Assembly: GCA_024703915.1 (NCBI GenBank)
Contig: CP087969.1
Location: 372,001-436,000 of the forward strand
DNA from: Massilia sp. H-1
GTDB lineage: Bacteria; Pseudomonadota; Gammaproteobacteria; Burkholderiales; Burkholderiaceae_D
Length of the DNA: 64,000 nt
Reading direction: 5' to 3'
Position 1 is the first letter of the stretch. The number at the start of each line of letters is the position of its first letter. The notes beneath the pieces are model-generated. The model was not told where the DNA came from. It saw only the letters and a program-made list of their open reading frames with translations, and searched no databases. Both the position numbers and the translations under genes were made by a program. Below are positions 1 through 10,172 of the stretch, piece by piece.

Positions 1-651
1 CGCACGGAGGCGCGCTGCAGGGCGCCGCGCAAGCCGCTGCCAGCCATGCCCAGCACCGCCAGCATGGGCAAGGTGCCCAGGCCGAAGGCCGTCATGACGG
101 CCGCGCCCGAGCTGGCCGAGCCGCTCAGCATGGCCGTGATCAGGACGCTGTAGACCATGCCGCACGGGAGCCAGCCCCACAGCGCGCCCATGGCGAACAT
201 CTTGAAGGGGCTGTCGAGCGGCAGGATCAGGCGCATCAGGGGACGCAGGCGGCGCCACACGCCCTGCCCCAGCTGTTCGAGCCGGGTCAGGCCGCGCCAG
301 GCGTCCATCAGGTACAGGCCCAGGACCACCAGCATCAGGTTGGCCAGCCAGAAGCCGGCCGCCTGCCAGCTAAGCCAGCCCGGCCAGGGTGCTTAGCGCC
401 GTTGGCCAGGCCATGCCGATGATCGCTTGTCGTGGCGTGGCGTAGCTGCCGATGCGCCCGGCGTTGTAGGCCAGTACCCGCAGCGACGCGGCCGCCATGC
501 GGGGGGCCGCATCGGTCACCACCGCCACCGGAAACGGCGCGCGTGGACGGGGGCAGCGAGAACGCGCTCACGATCCCGCCGCACATGCCGATGCAGTGGA
601 CGCTGCTTAGGCCAGGCCGACCAGGAAGACGGGAAGCAGGTTCAGGCTCAT
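1..651 (-). CDS. Sulfite exporter TauE/SafE-like membrane protein, partial at left edge
   Basis: The protein begins MSLNLLPVFLVGLA and then carries the motif VHCIGMCGGIV, typical of the SafE-type membrane proteins found beside cbb3 oxidase assembly genes and hemN. The family consists of multi-helix inner membrane proteins, and the hydrophobic stretches decoded here fit that. The gene runs off the left edge, so its C-terminus is missing. Apparent stops near 365-395 and at 606 lie at GCTGGC-type error sites, and further frame changes lie between. hemN follows on its far side and is transcribed in the same direction with a 16-base gap. A link to cytochrome oxidase assembly is inferred from the family and this neighbour; the transported substrate is not established. 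Confidence 0.7.
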
Positions 652-667
652 GAGAGGCAGATTACCA

Positions 668-2126
668 TCAGATCGTGCGCGAGTGGCGCGGCCCGGGCGC
701 GCCGGTGCCGAGGTAGCGGTCGAACACCATGCACACGTTGCGGATCAGCAGGCGCCCGCGCGGCGTGACATTGATCCAGCCCGGTTCCAGCGTGACCAGG
801 CCGTCGGCCTGCAGCTGCGCCAGGCGGTCCAGTTCGGGCCCGAAATAGCTGGCGAAGTCGATCGGATAGGCTTGCTCGATGGCCGAGGTGGACAGCTCGA
901 ACTGGCACATCAGCATCTGGATGATGGAACGGCGCAGCGCGTCGTCCATCGACAGGCGGATGCCGCGTTCGATCGGCAGCTCGTTGCGGTCGATCAGGTC
1001 GTAATACGCTTCGAGCGTCTTGACGTTCTGGGCGTAGGTGGCGCCCACGGCGCTGATGGCCGACAGGCCGCAGGCCACCAGGTCCATCTCGGCGTGGGTC
1101 GAGTAGCCCTGGAAGTTGCGGTGCAGCTTCTACCCTGGCCCTGGGCGATGGCCAGGTCGTCGCCGGGCCGCGCGAAGTGGTCCATGCCGATATACACGTA
1201 GCCTACCGCGCACAGGGTTTCTATGCACAGTTCGAGCATCGCCAGGCGCGTGTCGGCGCCCGGCAGATCGGCGTCGGCGATGCGGCGCTGGGCTTTGAAC
1301 AGGTGCGGCAGGTGGGCGTAGTTGTAGACCGCGATCCGGTCCGGGCTGGCCGCGACCACCTTGGCCAGGGTCTGGGCCATGGTGGCGGCATCCTGCTTCG
1401 GCAAGCCGTATATGAGGTCGATGCTGACCGAGCGGAACCCCGCCGCGCGCCGCATCGATGATGGCCTGGGTTTCGTGCTCGGGCTGGACCCGGTTCACGG
1501 CCCGCTGGACCTTGGGGTCGTAATCCTGCACGCCCAGGCTGATCCGGTTGAAGCCCTGGCGCCGCAGGTTGAGCACGCGCTCGGCCGAGACGGTGCGCGG
1601 GTCGACCTCGATCGAATACTCGCCCGTCTGGTCGGGCGCGAACTGGAACCAGCGCCGCAGGTGCGACATCAGGTCGTCCATCTGCATGTCGGACAGGTAG
1701 GTCGGGGGTGCCGCCGCCGAAATGGAGCTGCCCGATCTGGTTCATGCTAGAAGCAAACAGGCGGCCCTGCATTTCGATCTCGCGCTTGAGATAGCTCAGG
1801 TAGACGCTTCAGCCTTGTCGCGGTTCTTGGTGACGATCTTGTTGCAGGCGCAGTAGTAGCAGACCGTGTCGCAGAACGGAATGTGCACATACAGCGACAT
1901 CGGGCGCGTGGTGCCGTGCGTGCAGGCAGGCCCACCGCCTGCAGGTAGTCGCGGTAGCCGAACTCGGACGAGAAGCGGTCGGCGGTCGGATAGGAGGTGT
2001 AGCGCGGCCCGGACTGGGCCAGCTTGCGGATCAGCGCCGCGTCGAACTGCAGATTGCGCAGCGGGACGACGGGACGCGAGGGGGTGAAGAAGTTGCAAGC
2101 ATGCTAAGAGACTCCTGATCGGACAT
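668..2126 (-). CDS. hemN: Oxygen-independent coproporphyrinogen III oxidase (anaerobic heme synthesis)
   Basis: A radical SAM enzyme that converts coproporphyrinogen III to protoporphyrinogen IX without oxygen in the cytoplasm. The N-terminal part contains [11 protein letters not shown], then [16 protein letters not shown], whose CxxxCxxC binds the 4Fe-4S cluster. It is followed by HFGGGTP, SIEVDPR, GVQDYDP and YGLPKQ, and the C-terminal part has [11 protein letters not shown]. About 485 residues, close to the family's 450-480. The start at 2126 (MSDQES) is chosen because an FNR-type box lies about 41 bp upstream. Frames break near 1130, 1470, 1710, 1800, 1915 and 2080; several breaks are GCCAGC-type errors or C-run errors. 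The conserved motifs are intact, so the enzyme is probably functional. Confidence 0.93.
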
Positions 2127-2160
2127 GCTGCGAGTGTATTGATCAGGGTCGTCAAAATCC

Positions 2161-2174
2161 TTGACGTGCATCAA
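2161..2174. promoter_or_regulatory. FNR/ANR-type box upstream of hemN
   Basis: TTGACGTGCATCAA differs from the FNR consensus TTGAT-N4-ATCAA at one base of the left half site. It lies about 41 bp upstream of the hemN start, in the gap between the preceding ligase gene and hemN, so it should allow hemN to be induced separately when oxygen is low. Anaerobic control of hemN by FNR or ANR is well known in proteobacteria. Confidence 0.75.
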
Positions 2175-2190
2175 AAACGCCGGAATCGCC

Positions 2191-4877
2191 CTAGTCGAGC
2201 GGCAGGCGCAGGTGGACCGTGTCCTCGGCCGGATCGGGGGTCACCTCGAAGCCCAGTTTGCGCACCAGGCGGATCACGCGTGTGTTTTGCGGCATGGCCT
2301 CGCCCACGATGGCGCGCTGCCGCGCGGCATGGGCAGTAGTCGATCAGCTTGTTCATCAGGATCGCGCCCAGGCCGTGCCCCTTGAGGTCGGAGCGCACGG
2401 TGACGGCGAATTCGGCCTCGATATTGTCCGGGTCGGCCACCACGCGCGCCACGCCGAGCGTCTCGGGCTGGCCGTCGGCCCCGGGACGGGTTGCAATAAA
2501 GGCCATTTCGCGGTCGTAGTCGATCTGGGTAAAGCGCGCCAGCTGCGAAGGCTGCAGTTCGCGCACGCGCACGAACATGCGCAGGCGCACGTCGTCGTCA
2601 TTGAGGGCATTGAAGAAGGCCTGGTGGGCGCCGCCGTCTTCGGGGCGGATCGGGCGCAAAAGCAGCGGCGCGCCATCCCATTCGATCTGCTGTTCCAGCT
2701 CGCGCGGATAGGGACGGATCGCCAGCCGGTCGAGCGCACTGGCCGATTTGTCGGCGCGCGCCACCCGGATCCGGGCGTCGAGCACGATCGCTTGTCGCTG
2801 CTGTCGGCCAGCAGCGGATTGATGTCCAGTTCGACCAGCTCCGGCAGGTCGGCCACCATCTGCGAAATGCGCATCAGGATCCAGACGATGGCGTCCAGGT
2901 CGGCGCTCTTGCGGTTGCGGTAGCTTACCAAGAGGCGCGCCACCCGGGTGCGGGAAATCATGTCGCGCGCGAGCACGTCGTTCAGGGGCGGCAGCGCCAC
3001 CGCGTGGTCGGCCGTCACTTCCACCGCCACCCCACCCTGGCCGAACAGGATCACGGGACCGAACACCGGATCGGTGGCCACGCCGATGATCAGTTCATGC
3101 GCCTCGGGCCGGCGCGCCATCTGCTGCACCGAAAAGCCCTGCAGGCGCGCCTGGGGCGCCAGTTCGTGCAGGCGCTTGTGCATGCGCTGGGCCGCCGAAC
3201 GCACGGCTGCGGCGCTGTCGAGGTCGAGCGCGACGCCGCCCACGTCGCTCTTGTGGGTGATGTCGGGCGAGAGCACCTTGAGCGCCACCGGATAGCCGAT
3301 CGCGTCGGCCGCGGCCACCGCTTCCCCGGTTCCGGCGGCGGTGCGGGTGGCCACCACGGCAATGCCGTAGGCCGCCATCACGTCCTTCGCTTCCGGTTCG
3401 GTGAGGATCGCGCGCCCTTCGGCCAGCACGGCGCGCACGATGTGCGCGGCCTTGTCGTGGTCGGCCACGAAGCCGCTGCTTAGCCGAGGGCGGCACCTGC
3501 ATCAGCAAATTCTGGTTGCGCCGGTACTGGACGATCTGCAGGTAGGCGTTAACCGCTTCTTCGGGCGTGCCGAAAGTGGGAATGCTTAGCTCGGCGAAGA
3601 TGCGGCGCGCCTCGGCCACCGCGTCGCCGCCCAGCCAGCAAGCGAGGATGTTGCGCGACGACGCCTTCGCCAGCGGCGCCACGGCGCGCGCGATGTCGGC
3701 GCTGGGCACGATCGCGGTCGGCGCGTGGATGAACAGGATGGCGTCGGCCTGCGGGTCATCCAGCAGGATCTCGAGCGCGCGCACATAGCGCTCGGCCGGG
3801 GCGTCGCCGATGATGTCGACCGGGTTGGCGTGCGACCAGGTGGCTTGCGCAGCACCGCGTCCAGCCGGGCCAGCGAGTCCGGCGCCAGCTGCGCCATGAC
3901 GCCCTTGCCGCTCACCAGCGCGTCGGTCGCCATCACGCCCGGGCCGCCGCCGTTGGTCAGGATCGCCAGCCGCTCGCCGAACAGGGGCCGCGCGCGGGCC
4001 AGCGTTTCGACCGCCGCGAACAGGTCTTCGGTGGTGAGCACGCGCAGCATGCCGGCTGCGCCGGATGGCCGCGTCGTACACGTCGTCCGGAGCTTACACC
4101 AGCGCACCCGTGTGGGAGGCTGCCGCGCGCCCCTTCGGCCACCCGCCCGGCCTTGAGCACCATGGTCGGCTTGCTGCCGCGCGGCCGCGCGGCCGACATG
4201 AACTTGCGCGCATGGCGCACGTCTTCCACGTACAGCAGGATGGCGCTGGTGGCCGGGTCGCTGGCCAGGTAGTCGAGCAGGTCGCCAAAGTCGATGTCGG
4301 CGCTGTCGCCCAGCGAAATGAACTTGGAAAAACCGATTCCGCGCGAATTGGCCCAGTCCAGCACACCGGTGACCAGCGCGCCCGACTGCGACACGAAGGC
4401 GATCTTGCCGGGCAAGGCATTGGTGTGGGCGAAGCTGGCATTGAGGCCGATTCCCGGCACCAGCATGCCCACGCAGTTGGGGCCGAGCAGGCGCAGCATG
4501 AAGGGGCGCGCCGCGTCCAGCGTGGCTTGTTTCAGGGTGCGGCCCTGGGCGTCGCGCGCTGTTCAGACCCGCCGTGAGGATGATGGCCGCGCGCGTACCG
4601 CGTTCTGCCCAGCTGGCGCACGATGGCTTAGCACCGTGGCCGCGGGGGTGCAAATAATGGCCAGCGACGGCGCCTCGGGCAGCGAGCGCACGTCCGGATA
4701 GGCCAGCAGCCCGGCCAGCGTGTCGTACTTGGGATTGACCGGGTAGATGCGGCCCCCGAAGCCGCCGCCGAGCACATTGCGCAGCACGGTCGCGCCCACG
4801 CTGGCGGCCCGTTCGGAGGCACCCACGATCGCTACCGACGCCGGGGAAAACAGGTGCTGCAGATTCCTTACACTCAT
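2191..4877 (-). CDS. Bifunctional acetate-CoA ligase (ADP-forming) family protein with GNAT acetyltransferase domain (Pat-like)
   Basis: About 895 residues, the usual length for this fusion family. Order: CoA-binding domain (starts MSVRNLQHLFSPASVAIVGAS), a succinyl-CoA-ligase-like middle (RLLGPNCVGM, FVSQSGALVTGVLDWA, ILTNGGGPGVMATDAL), an ATP-grasp domain (GYPVALKVLSPDITHKSDVGGV, split here by its ends, near 3230-3310), and a C-terminal GNAT domain with RGTAWG/KGHGLG-like acetyl-CoA loop and LVRKLGF-like end. Relatives include the protein acetyltransferase Pat/YfiQ, which modifies acetyl-CoA synthetase; some relatives instead make ATP from acetyl-CoA. Interrupted near 2330, 2800, 3480, 3850, 4050, 4090, 4135, 4560 and 4610, mostly error sites. 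A perfect FNR box lies 60 bp upstream, shared with the divergent stress protein. Confidence 0.88.
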
Positions 4878-4937
4878 GGGAAAGACGCTCTTTTTATTAT
4901 GGCAAGTGCAGCGTAGACGGCGGCACGCCGAATTAAG

Positions 4938-4951
4938 TTGATGTGCATCAA
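4938..4951. promoter_or_regulatory. Perfect FNR/ANR box between the ligase gene and the universal stress protein gene
   Basis: TTGATGTGCATCAA matches TTGAT-N4-ATCAA exactly and is a full palindrome. It lies in the 175-bp gap between two divergent genes, 61 bp from the ligase start and 102 bp from the stress protein start. One site could therefore control both. Low-oxygen induction of UspA-type proteins by FNR/ANR is known from other proteobacteria; direction and strength here are inferred. Confidence 0.85.
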
Positions 4952-5052
4952 ATTCACCTTAAGATTCGTTGGCGAAAGCGATTTGTCGCTGGACGCAGGC
5001 CGTGTTAGTCGCATACGCTGGCAGTTGTGAATCCATCGTGGAAGGAGCTGTC

Positions 5053-5886
5053 ATGTCGTACAAGACCATCCTGGTGCATGTCGATGCATCGCCCCATTGC
5101 GAGCAGCGGGTGCGCGCCGCCGCCGCCCTGGCAGTCCAGCACCAGGCCCACCTGATCGGCGCGGCCATGACCGGCATTTCCCACTACATTTACTCGAACG
5201 ATAACATCGATTTCAGCCAGATGGTGGTGGCCATGCACGTCGAGGCGATGCAGGAAAAGGCGCTGGCCGCCCTCCAGCGCTTCGAGGCGCTCGCCGCCGA
5301 AGCGGGCGTCGATTCGGTCGAAACGCGCTTCCTCAATGACGACCCGGAAAACGCGCTGGCCATGCAGGCCCGCTACGCCGACCTGGTGGTGGTCAGCCAG
5401 ACCGACATCGAGGATGCCGAAGCGCGCCTCACGCCCGGTTTACCAGCCTATGTCATGCTCACCAGCGGCCGCCCGGTGCTGGTGGTGCCCTACGCGGGCG
5501 ACTTCCCTGCCCTGGGCAGCCGGGTCCTGGTGGCCTGGGACGGCGGCATGGAAGCCACGCGCGCCCTGGCCAACGCCCTGCCCATGCTGGAGCGGGCCGC
5601 GCAAGTGACGGTGGCCGTGTTCAATCCGGACGCCGAAGCCCACGGCGCCCAGCCGGGCGCCGACATCGCCCTGTACCTGGCGCGGCACGGCGTGAAGGTC
5701 GACGTGACCGAGCTGCATACCCGCATCAACGTGGGCGACGCCCTGCTTTCGCTGGCCGCCGACCAGCAGAGCGACCTGATCGTCATGGGCGGCTACGGCC
5801 ACACCCGCCTGCGCGAATTGCTGCTGGGCGGCGTGACCGACACCATCCTGCGCACCATGACCGCGCCGGTACTGATGGCGCACTGA
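5053..5886 (+). CDS. Universal stress protein with two tandem UspA domains
   Basis: 277 residues, uninterrupted. Two UspA domains: residues 1-140 begin MSYKTILVHVDASPHC, and residues 150-277 begin GSRVLVAWDGGMEATRAL and end with IVMGGYGHTRLRELLLGG, the GxxGH-type ATP-binding loop of the family. Start 5053 is preferred over an in-frame start at 4969 because GAAGGA lies just upstream of 5053. Proteins of this type are cytoplasmic and aid survival under energy or oxygen stress. Divergent from the ligase gene and sharing a perfect FNR box with it, so low-oxygen induction is likely. This is one of the few long genes here without a frame break. Confidence 0.92.
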   Translation: MSYKTILVHVDASPHCEQRVRAAAALAVQHQAHLIGAAMTGISHYIYSNDNIDFSQMVVAMHVEAMQEKALAALQRFEALAAEAGVDSVETRFLNDDPENALAMQARYADLVVVSQTDIEDAEARLTPGLPAYVMLTSGRPVLVVPYAGDFPALGSRVLVAWDGGMEATRALANALPMLERAAQVTVAVFNPDAEAHGAQPGADIALYLARHGVKVDVTELHTRINVGDALLSLAADQQSDLIVMGGYGHTRLRELLLGGVTDTILRTMTAPVLMAH

Positions 5887-5982
5887 AACAGCCGTTGCGC
5901 CGCAGCCACGCGAACTGCTGAGTTAGCGCTTGCGTGGGGTAACGCATACTGCGCGCCGCCGAACGCGGTTACACTATTTCTC

Positions 5983-6872
5983 ATGAATAATACGAAAAAG
6001 TGGCCAGCGTGGCTGGCGCGCTCAGCGTGCTGTGGGTCGGCCTGACCGCAGCCATTGCCGCCAGTCAGCGCTTACTCGTGTTCAATCCCACCATCAAGCG
6101 CGAAGTCGACAAGCCGCGCTCGAGCGGCCACCGCACCCGGCCGATCGTGCTGCGCGCCACCGACGGCACCAAGCTGTCGGGCTGGCTGATGACGCCGCAA
6201 GTGGTCGGGCCGCATCCGGCCGTCATCTATTTCGGCGGCCGCTCCGAGGAAGTGTCCTGGGTCGTGCGCGACGCCTAGCAAGCTGTTCCCGGGCATGGCG
6301 GTGCTGGCGGTCAATTACCGCGGCTATGGCGCGTCCCATGGCGACCCGGCCGAGCAGCACATGGTCGACGACGGGCGCCTGCTGTTCGACTGGCTGTCCG
6401 AACGCCACCATGTCGATCGCGCGCGTGGCCGTGGTCGGCCGCAGCCTCGGTTCCGGGGTGGCGGTCCAGGTCGCGCCTCGAGCGGCCCGTCCATTCCCTG
6501 GTCCTGATCACCCCCTACGATTCGATTCTCGCCATTGCCAAGCGCCGCTTCCGGGCGGTGCCGGTCGAATACGTGCTGCGCCACCGCTTCGAATCGGTCA
6601 AGTACGCGCCCTCGCTGACGGCCCCCACCTATGTGCTGCGCGCCGCCTTCGACGACATCGTGCCCCACTCGCATACCGACTTGCTGGTCGCCAAACTGGG
6701 CAAGCTGCATTCGGATGAAATTGTGCCCGAATCGGACCACCTCAACATTCCTTACCTGGAATCGACCCAGACCCGGATCGCCACTTTCCTCAGTACGCAA
6801 TTCGCGCGGCCCCATCCGGCATCCGAGCCTGCGGCTGTGCTCGCTACGGCAGAGGTGCGTCCTATCAGCTAG
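5983..6872 (+). CDS. Alpha/beta hydrolase family protein, N-terminally membrane anchored
   Basis: Begins MNNTKK, then a hydrophobic segment (VASVAGALSVLWVGLTAAIA) that should act as anchor or signal. The body holds AVIYFGGRSEEVSW, AVNYRGYGASHGDPAE and the nucleophile elbow VVGRSLGSG; a late Asp (AAFDDIVPH) and SDHLNIP supply the likely acid and histidine. It belongs to the BEM46/FrsA-like esterases, whose substrates are often unknown. The text loses one A in the run after the start and has GCCTAGC for GCCAGC at 6273. A further break lies near 6425-6480. About 295 residues. It follows the stress protein gene by 96 bp on the same strand; a functional link is not shown. Confidence 0.82.
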
Positions 6873-6941
6873 GCAATAACAGGAGTATCATCAAGTTGTT
6901 GCCGAGGACTTTCGGCTCGTGACCGACTTTGGAGTTGCATC

Positions 6942-7375
6942 ATGAACGAGCGCGAACAAACCGCGCGCTTTCTCCGCATGGAGAAGGCGGCGCCGGGGCT
7001 GTACTCGGCTTTCAATGCGCTGACCCGCGCGCATACCTGGTTCCAGGGTCCGGGCGCGCTGCGCTCGATCTCGGTTTCCGACGTCCTCGACAATGGCAGC
7101 ATCGAAGCCACCTTCCAGGGCGTGCGCATCAAGTTCGAACCGCTGCTCATGCTCGGCCCCGACCGCAGCCCGCGCGTGCGGTCCTGTGCCTGCAATGCCA
7201 TGCCACCTACGGCTTGCTTACCCAGGAATCGCTGGGTTCGTTCACCTATGGCGAAGATGGCGTGACCGACCTCGAACCCGATGTCGAGGGCAATTTCCCC
7301 CGCATCGACGCGCAGGGACCCACGATCGTGCTGCGCTTCCTGGAAGCGGCCATTCACGCCAACCGTTCGATCTAG
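6942..7375 (+). CDS. Conserved hypothetical protein, about 143 residues
   Basis: Starts MNEREQTARFLRMEKAAPGL. I do not recognise the family. The first 85 residues include HTWFQGPGALRSISVSDVLD. After a frame change near 7180 the protein continues LCLQCHATYGLLTQESLG, in which CLQC is a possible metal or redox pair, and ends FLEAAIHANRSI. There is no signal peptide or membrane segment, so it is probably cytoplasmic. The next FNR box lies 44 bp beyond its stop, so it appears to close the first oxygen-response block. The frame change fits insertion of two bases in CGCGTGCGG. Confidence 0.6.
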
Positions 7376-7418
7376 GCCGGAAAAAACCACAGTCCCAGGT
7401 ATTTCTGGCTGACACTTA

Positions 7419-7432
7419 TTGATTTGAATCAA
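7419..7432. promoter_or_regulatory. Perfect FNR/ANR box upstream of the porin-like gene
   Basis: TTGATTTGAATCAA matches TTGAT-N4-ATCAA exactly. It is about 74 bp upstream of the start at 7506, a normal distance for activation. It is the third such site within 5.3 kb. Confidence 0.82.
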
Positions 7433-7505
7433 TCTGTCGCGGCTTCGCGCCCGCCCGGGCGCCGCTTGCCCTACCTTCTGATGATCCTCTGTCAGAAAGC
7501 CGCAC

Positions 7506-7886
7506 ATGCACACCTCCCCGATCGCACTCGCCCTGACGGCCGCACTGGCCGCTTCCCGCCCAGGCCCAGGAGCTGGTCAGGCCTTACCTAGCAAGTGGTT
7601 TTCGATTTCCGCCAGCGCCACGCCGCCGGCAGCCCTGCGCGCGCCCTTCGGCGGCGACGACATGGCGGCATGGACGCTGGCCGCCCGCACCAGCCTGTCC
7701 GGCGGCGTGCTGCAGTTCGGCTACGCCAGCCAGGTCCGCGACGGCTTGCCTAACCGGACGCCAGCTGACGATCGGCTATGCCTGGCCATTGTCGCGGCGC
7801 ACGCTCTGGTATGCCGACACGGTCCAGCCGCGCGCCGCTTAAGCAGCGCCCGCTCGTTCGAGATCGGGGTCAGAAGCGCTTGGTGA
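7506..7886 (+). CDS. Short outer membrane porin-like protein
   Basis: Starts MHTSPIALALTAALAAS, a signal peptide probably followed by AQAQ once the frame near 7555 is corrected. The middle has alternating strands such as GVLQFGYASQVRDG, LTIGYAWPLSRRTLWYAD, and the end SFEIGVRSAW closes on Trp. The segment TLWYAD followed by a terminal aromatic matches the C-terminal strands of Gram-negative general porins. At about 125 residues it is far shorter than a 16-strand porin (350 or more), so it is either a small barrel or a truncated porin. Three breaks were seen; the last, near 7840, is a GCCAGC error. Its FNR box suggests expression when oxygen is limiting. Confidence 0.55.
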   Translation: MHTSPIALALTAALAASRPGPGAGQALPSKWFSISASATPPAALRAPFGGDDMAAWTLAARTSLSGGVLQFGYASQVRDGLPNRTPADDRLCLAIVAAHALVCRHGPAARRLSSARSFEIGVRSAW

Positions 7887-7962
7887 GCGCGCTGGCTGAT
7901 TGTGCTTGGCCTGAGGCTGCGGCAATGGTAGTGTTGGCGGTTCCACAACAAAGGAAGCCCCC

Positions 7963-9127
7963 ATGCTTAAGCACCGACCACCCTGCTCCCGCCCGGACGC
8001 ATCGCCAGTCTCGATGCGTTTCGCGGCCTGACCTTCGTGCTGATGTTGTGGGTCAATTTTCTGGCGGGGGCGAGCGGGATTCCGGCCGCCATCGGCCATG
8101 CCGCCGCCACGGCCGACGGCATGGGCCTGGCCGACCTGGTGTTTCCCGCCTTCCTGTTCGCGGTCGGGATGTCGGTCCCGGTGGCGCTCCATGCCCGCCT
8201 GCGCCAGGGCGACGCGCGCGGCGCGCTGCTGCGCCACGTGGGCTGGCGCGCAGCCTACCTGATCCTGATCGGCGTGTTCATGGTCAACATGGAATCGGGC
8301 TATAACGAGATGGCCATGGGCATGCCGATGGCCGCCTGGTCGCTGGCCGTGTATGGGGCGGTGGTGCTGGTCTGGGGCAATTGGCCGTGGCCGCGTGCGC
8401 GCGCGCGGGCCTAAGCATCGTCCTGCTGATCGCGCTGGCGGCGCTGTACCGCAGCGGCGACGGGCGCGGGTGGATGAGCACCCAGTGGTGGGGCATTCTC
8501 GGCTGCATCGGCTGGGCCTACCTGGCCGCCAGCCTGATCTTTCTGCTGGCGCAGGCGCGCCGGCTGCTGCTGGCGGCCGCCATCGTCGCTTGCGTCGCCC
8601 TGTTCGCCTTCAGCGCCGCCTTCGATGTCCTGCACGTGAGCGCCATGCACGCGACCCATACGTCGATCGCGCTGGCGGGGGTGCTGTGCACGCTGCTGTT
8701 GTTCGACCTTGGCACGGCCCATCCGGCGCCGGTCCGCCTGGGCCGCGCCGCGCTGCTGGCCCTGTCGCTGGCGGGCGCGGGCGCTGCTGCACCAGGTCTG
8801 GCCGGTGTCCAAGATCGGCGGCACGCCGCCATGGGCCCTGTACAGCGCGGCTCTGTGCACGCTGGCCTTCGCCCTGCTGTACTGGCTGATCGAGATGCGC
8901 CGGCAGGCAAGGCTGGACGGCGCTGGTCGAACCGGCTGCCGCCAGTCCGCTGCTCACCTATCTGCTGCCCTTCGTGCTCGGTGCGCTCATGACCTTGCTG
9001 CACTGGCAGTGGCTAAGCGCCCCTGATTGAGGGCGCGGGCGCGCTGGTCTTTGCGCTGCTGTTCTCGGGCGCGGTGCTCGCGGCGGTCGCCTTGCTCAAC
9101 AAGGCAGGCTTTCGCCTGTTCTTGTAA
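7963..9127 (+). CDS. DUF5009/heparan-alpha-glucosaminide N-acetyltransferase-like membrane protein
   Basis: About 388 residues with roughly ten membrane segments. After correcting GCTTAAGC to GCCAGC at 7966 the protein starts MPAPTTLLPPGRIASLDAFR, and SLDAFRGLTFVLMLWVN is the hallmark N-terminus of this acyltransferase family. Later segments include DLVFPAFLFAVGMSVP and AAYLILIGVFMVNMESGYN. AAGGAA precedes the ATG by 8 bases. Members are predicted to move acyl groups across the inner membrane onto sugars or glycans; the substrate here is unknown. Breaks near 8402 and 9012 are GCCAGC errors; others lie near 8780 and 8915. It stands alone. Confidence 0.8.
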
Positions 9128-9181
9128 GCGATCGGGCGCTGCGAGCGGGAACGATGCTTTACCGCACGAATTGTGGTTAGA

Positions 9182-10009
9182 ATGGCTGACGCCGACCACA
9201 ACGGAGCAACGCAAATTGCGCGGATACCTCTTTTCGCCTTGGCCCTGCTCCTGCCGCAGCGCAGTGCCTGGGCCGAAGCCTACCAGTGCGTCTCGTTCGA
9301 ATATCCGCCACTGATCACGCAGCGATGGGGGAGCGCCGCGCCGACCGGCTTCGCGGTCGAACTGGTCCAGCGCATGTTCCGCCAGCTGGGGGCCAGCGTC
9401 ACGGTCCAGCTCTATCCCTGGGAACGCGATGGCCAAGGTGCGGCTGGGCGAAGCCGACTGCATCTTTACCATTTACCGCTACCCGGATCGCGAACTGTTC
9501 CTCGACTATAGCGAACAGCTGGTCGCGGCCCAGATCATCTATTTTTACGCGCAAGGACGCGAATGTTGTCTTCAACGGCAATCTGGATCTGCTCAAGGGC
9601 CTGCGGGTCGGGGTGGTCCGCCAGATCAATTACGGTCCGCGCTTCGAGCAAGCCCGGCCTGCGCTGGCGATCGACACGGCTGCCGATATCGCCATGAATT
9701 TTCGCAAACTGGCGGCTAAGCCGCGTCGACCTGATCCCCAGCAACCTCGCCACGGCGCAAGCCACGCTGGCCTTGCTTACCCTGCACAATGAAGCGGCGG
9801 CGATCGCGCAATTGTCGCCCCCGATCGAAATCGTGCCCTCCTTTATCGCCTTCTCCAAGCGCCGCCAGTTGGCCAGCTTGCGCGACAAGTTCGATGTCGC
9901 CTTGAAGCGCTTCAAGGCCACGCCGGACTACCGTCATTTGCTGGAAAAATATCGGCTGGAAAGCAGTCTCGATTTGCAGAAAGCCCTGCTTAAGCGGGAC
10001 GGCGACTGA
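9182..10009 (+). CDS. Periplasmic solute-binding protein, family 3 (amino-acid type)
   Basis: An N-terminal hydrophobic segment (IPLFALALLLPQRSAWAEA) forms a signal peptide with cleavage after AWAEA. The mature part begins YQCVSFEYPPL and contains LVQRMFRQLGASVTVQLYPW, GEADCIFTIYRYPDRE, GLRVGVVRQINYG and VPSFIAFSKRR. This is the layout of SBP_bac_3 proteins of about 250 residues that are not tied to a transporter operon. No permease or ATPase lies nearby, so it may serve as a sensor or orphan receptor. The exact start is uncertain: a GTG at 9173 is also in frame. Breaks near 9425, 9560 and 9717, the last a GCCAGC error. It is similar in type to the protein at 15886-16683. Confidence 0.78.
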
Positions 10010-10172
10010 GCGCGGGCGAGCTGGCGACTCTGGTCAGGCAGTATCTGGAGAGCGCAGAGACTTAATAGCAACAAAATTACCATGACATAGCAATTTGGTT
10101 GCATTTGGATGGCAGGACGGTTAGTCTGAATCCGTGTCATCCGACACGCACAGCCACTGACCAGGGGACACC

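Noticed and set aside
2149..2165. TTGATCAGGGTCGTCAA as a second FNR box before hemN
   Set aside because: Spacing between half sites is wrong and the right half does not match ATCAA.
7506..7886. Porin-like gene as an acyloxyacyl hydrolase or PagP-type enzyme
   Set aside because: No catalytic motif of those families is seen; the C-terminal strands match general porins better.
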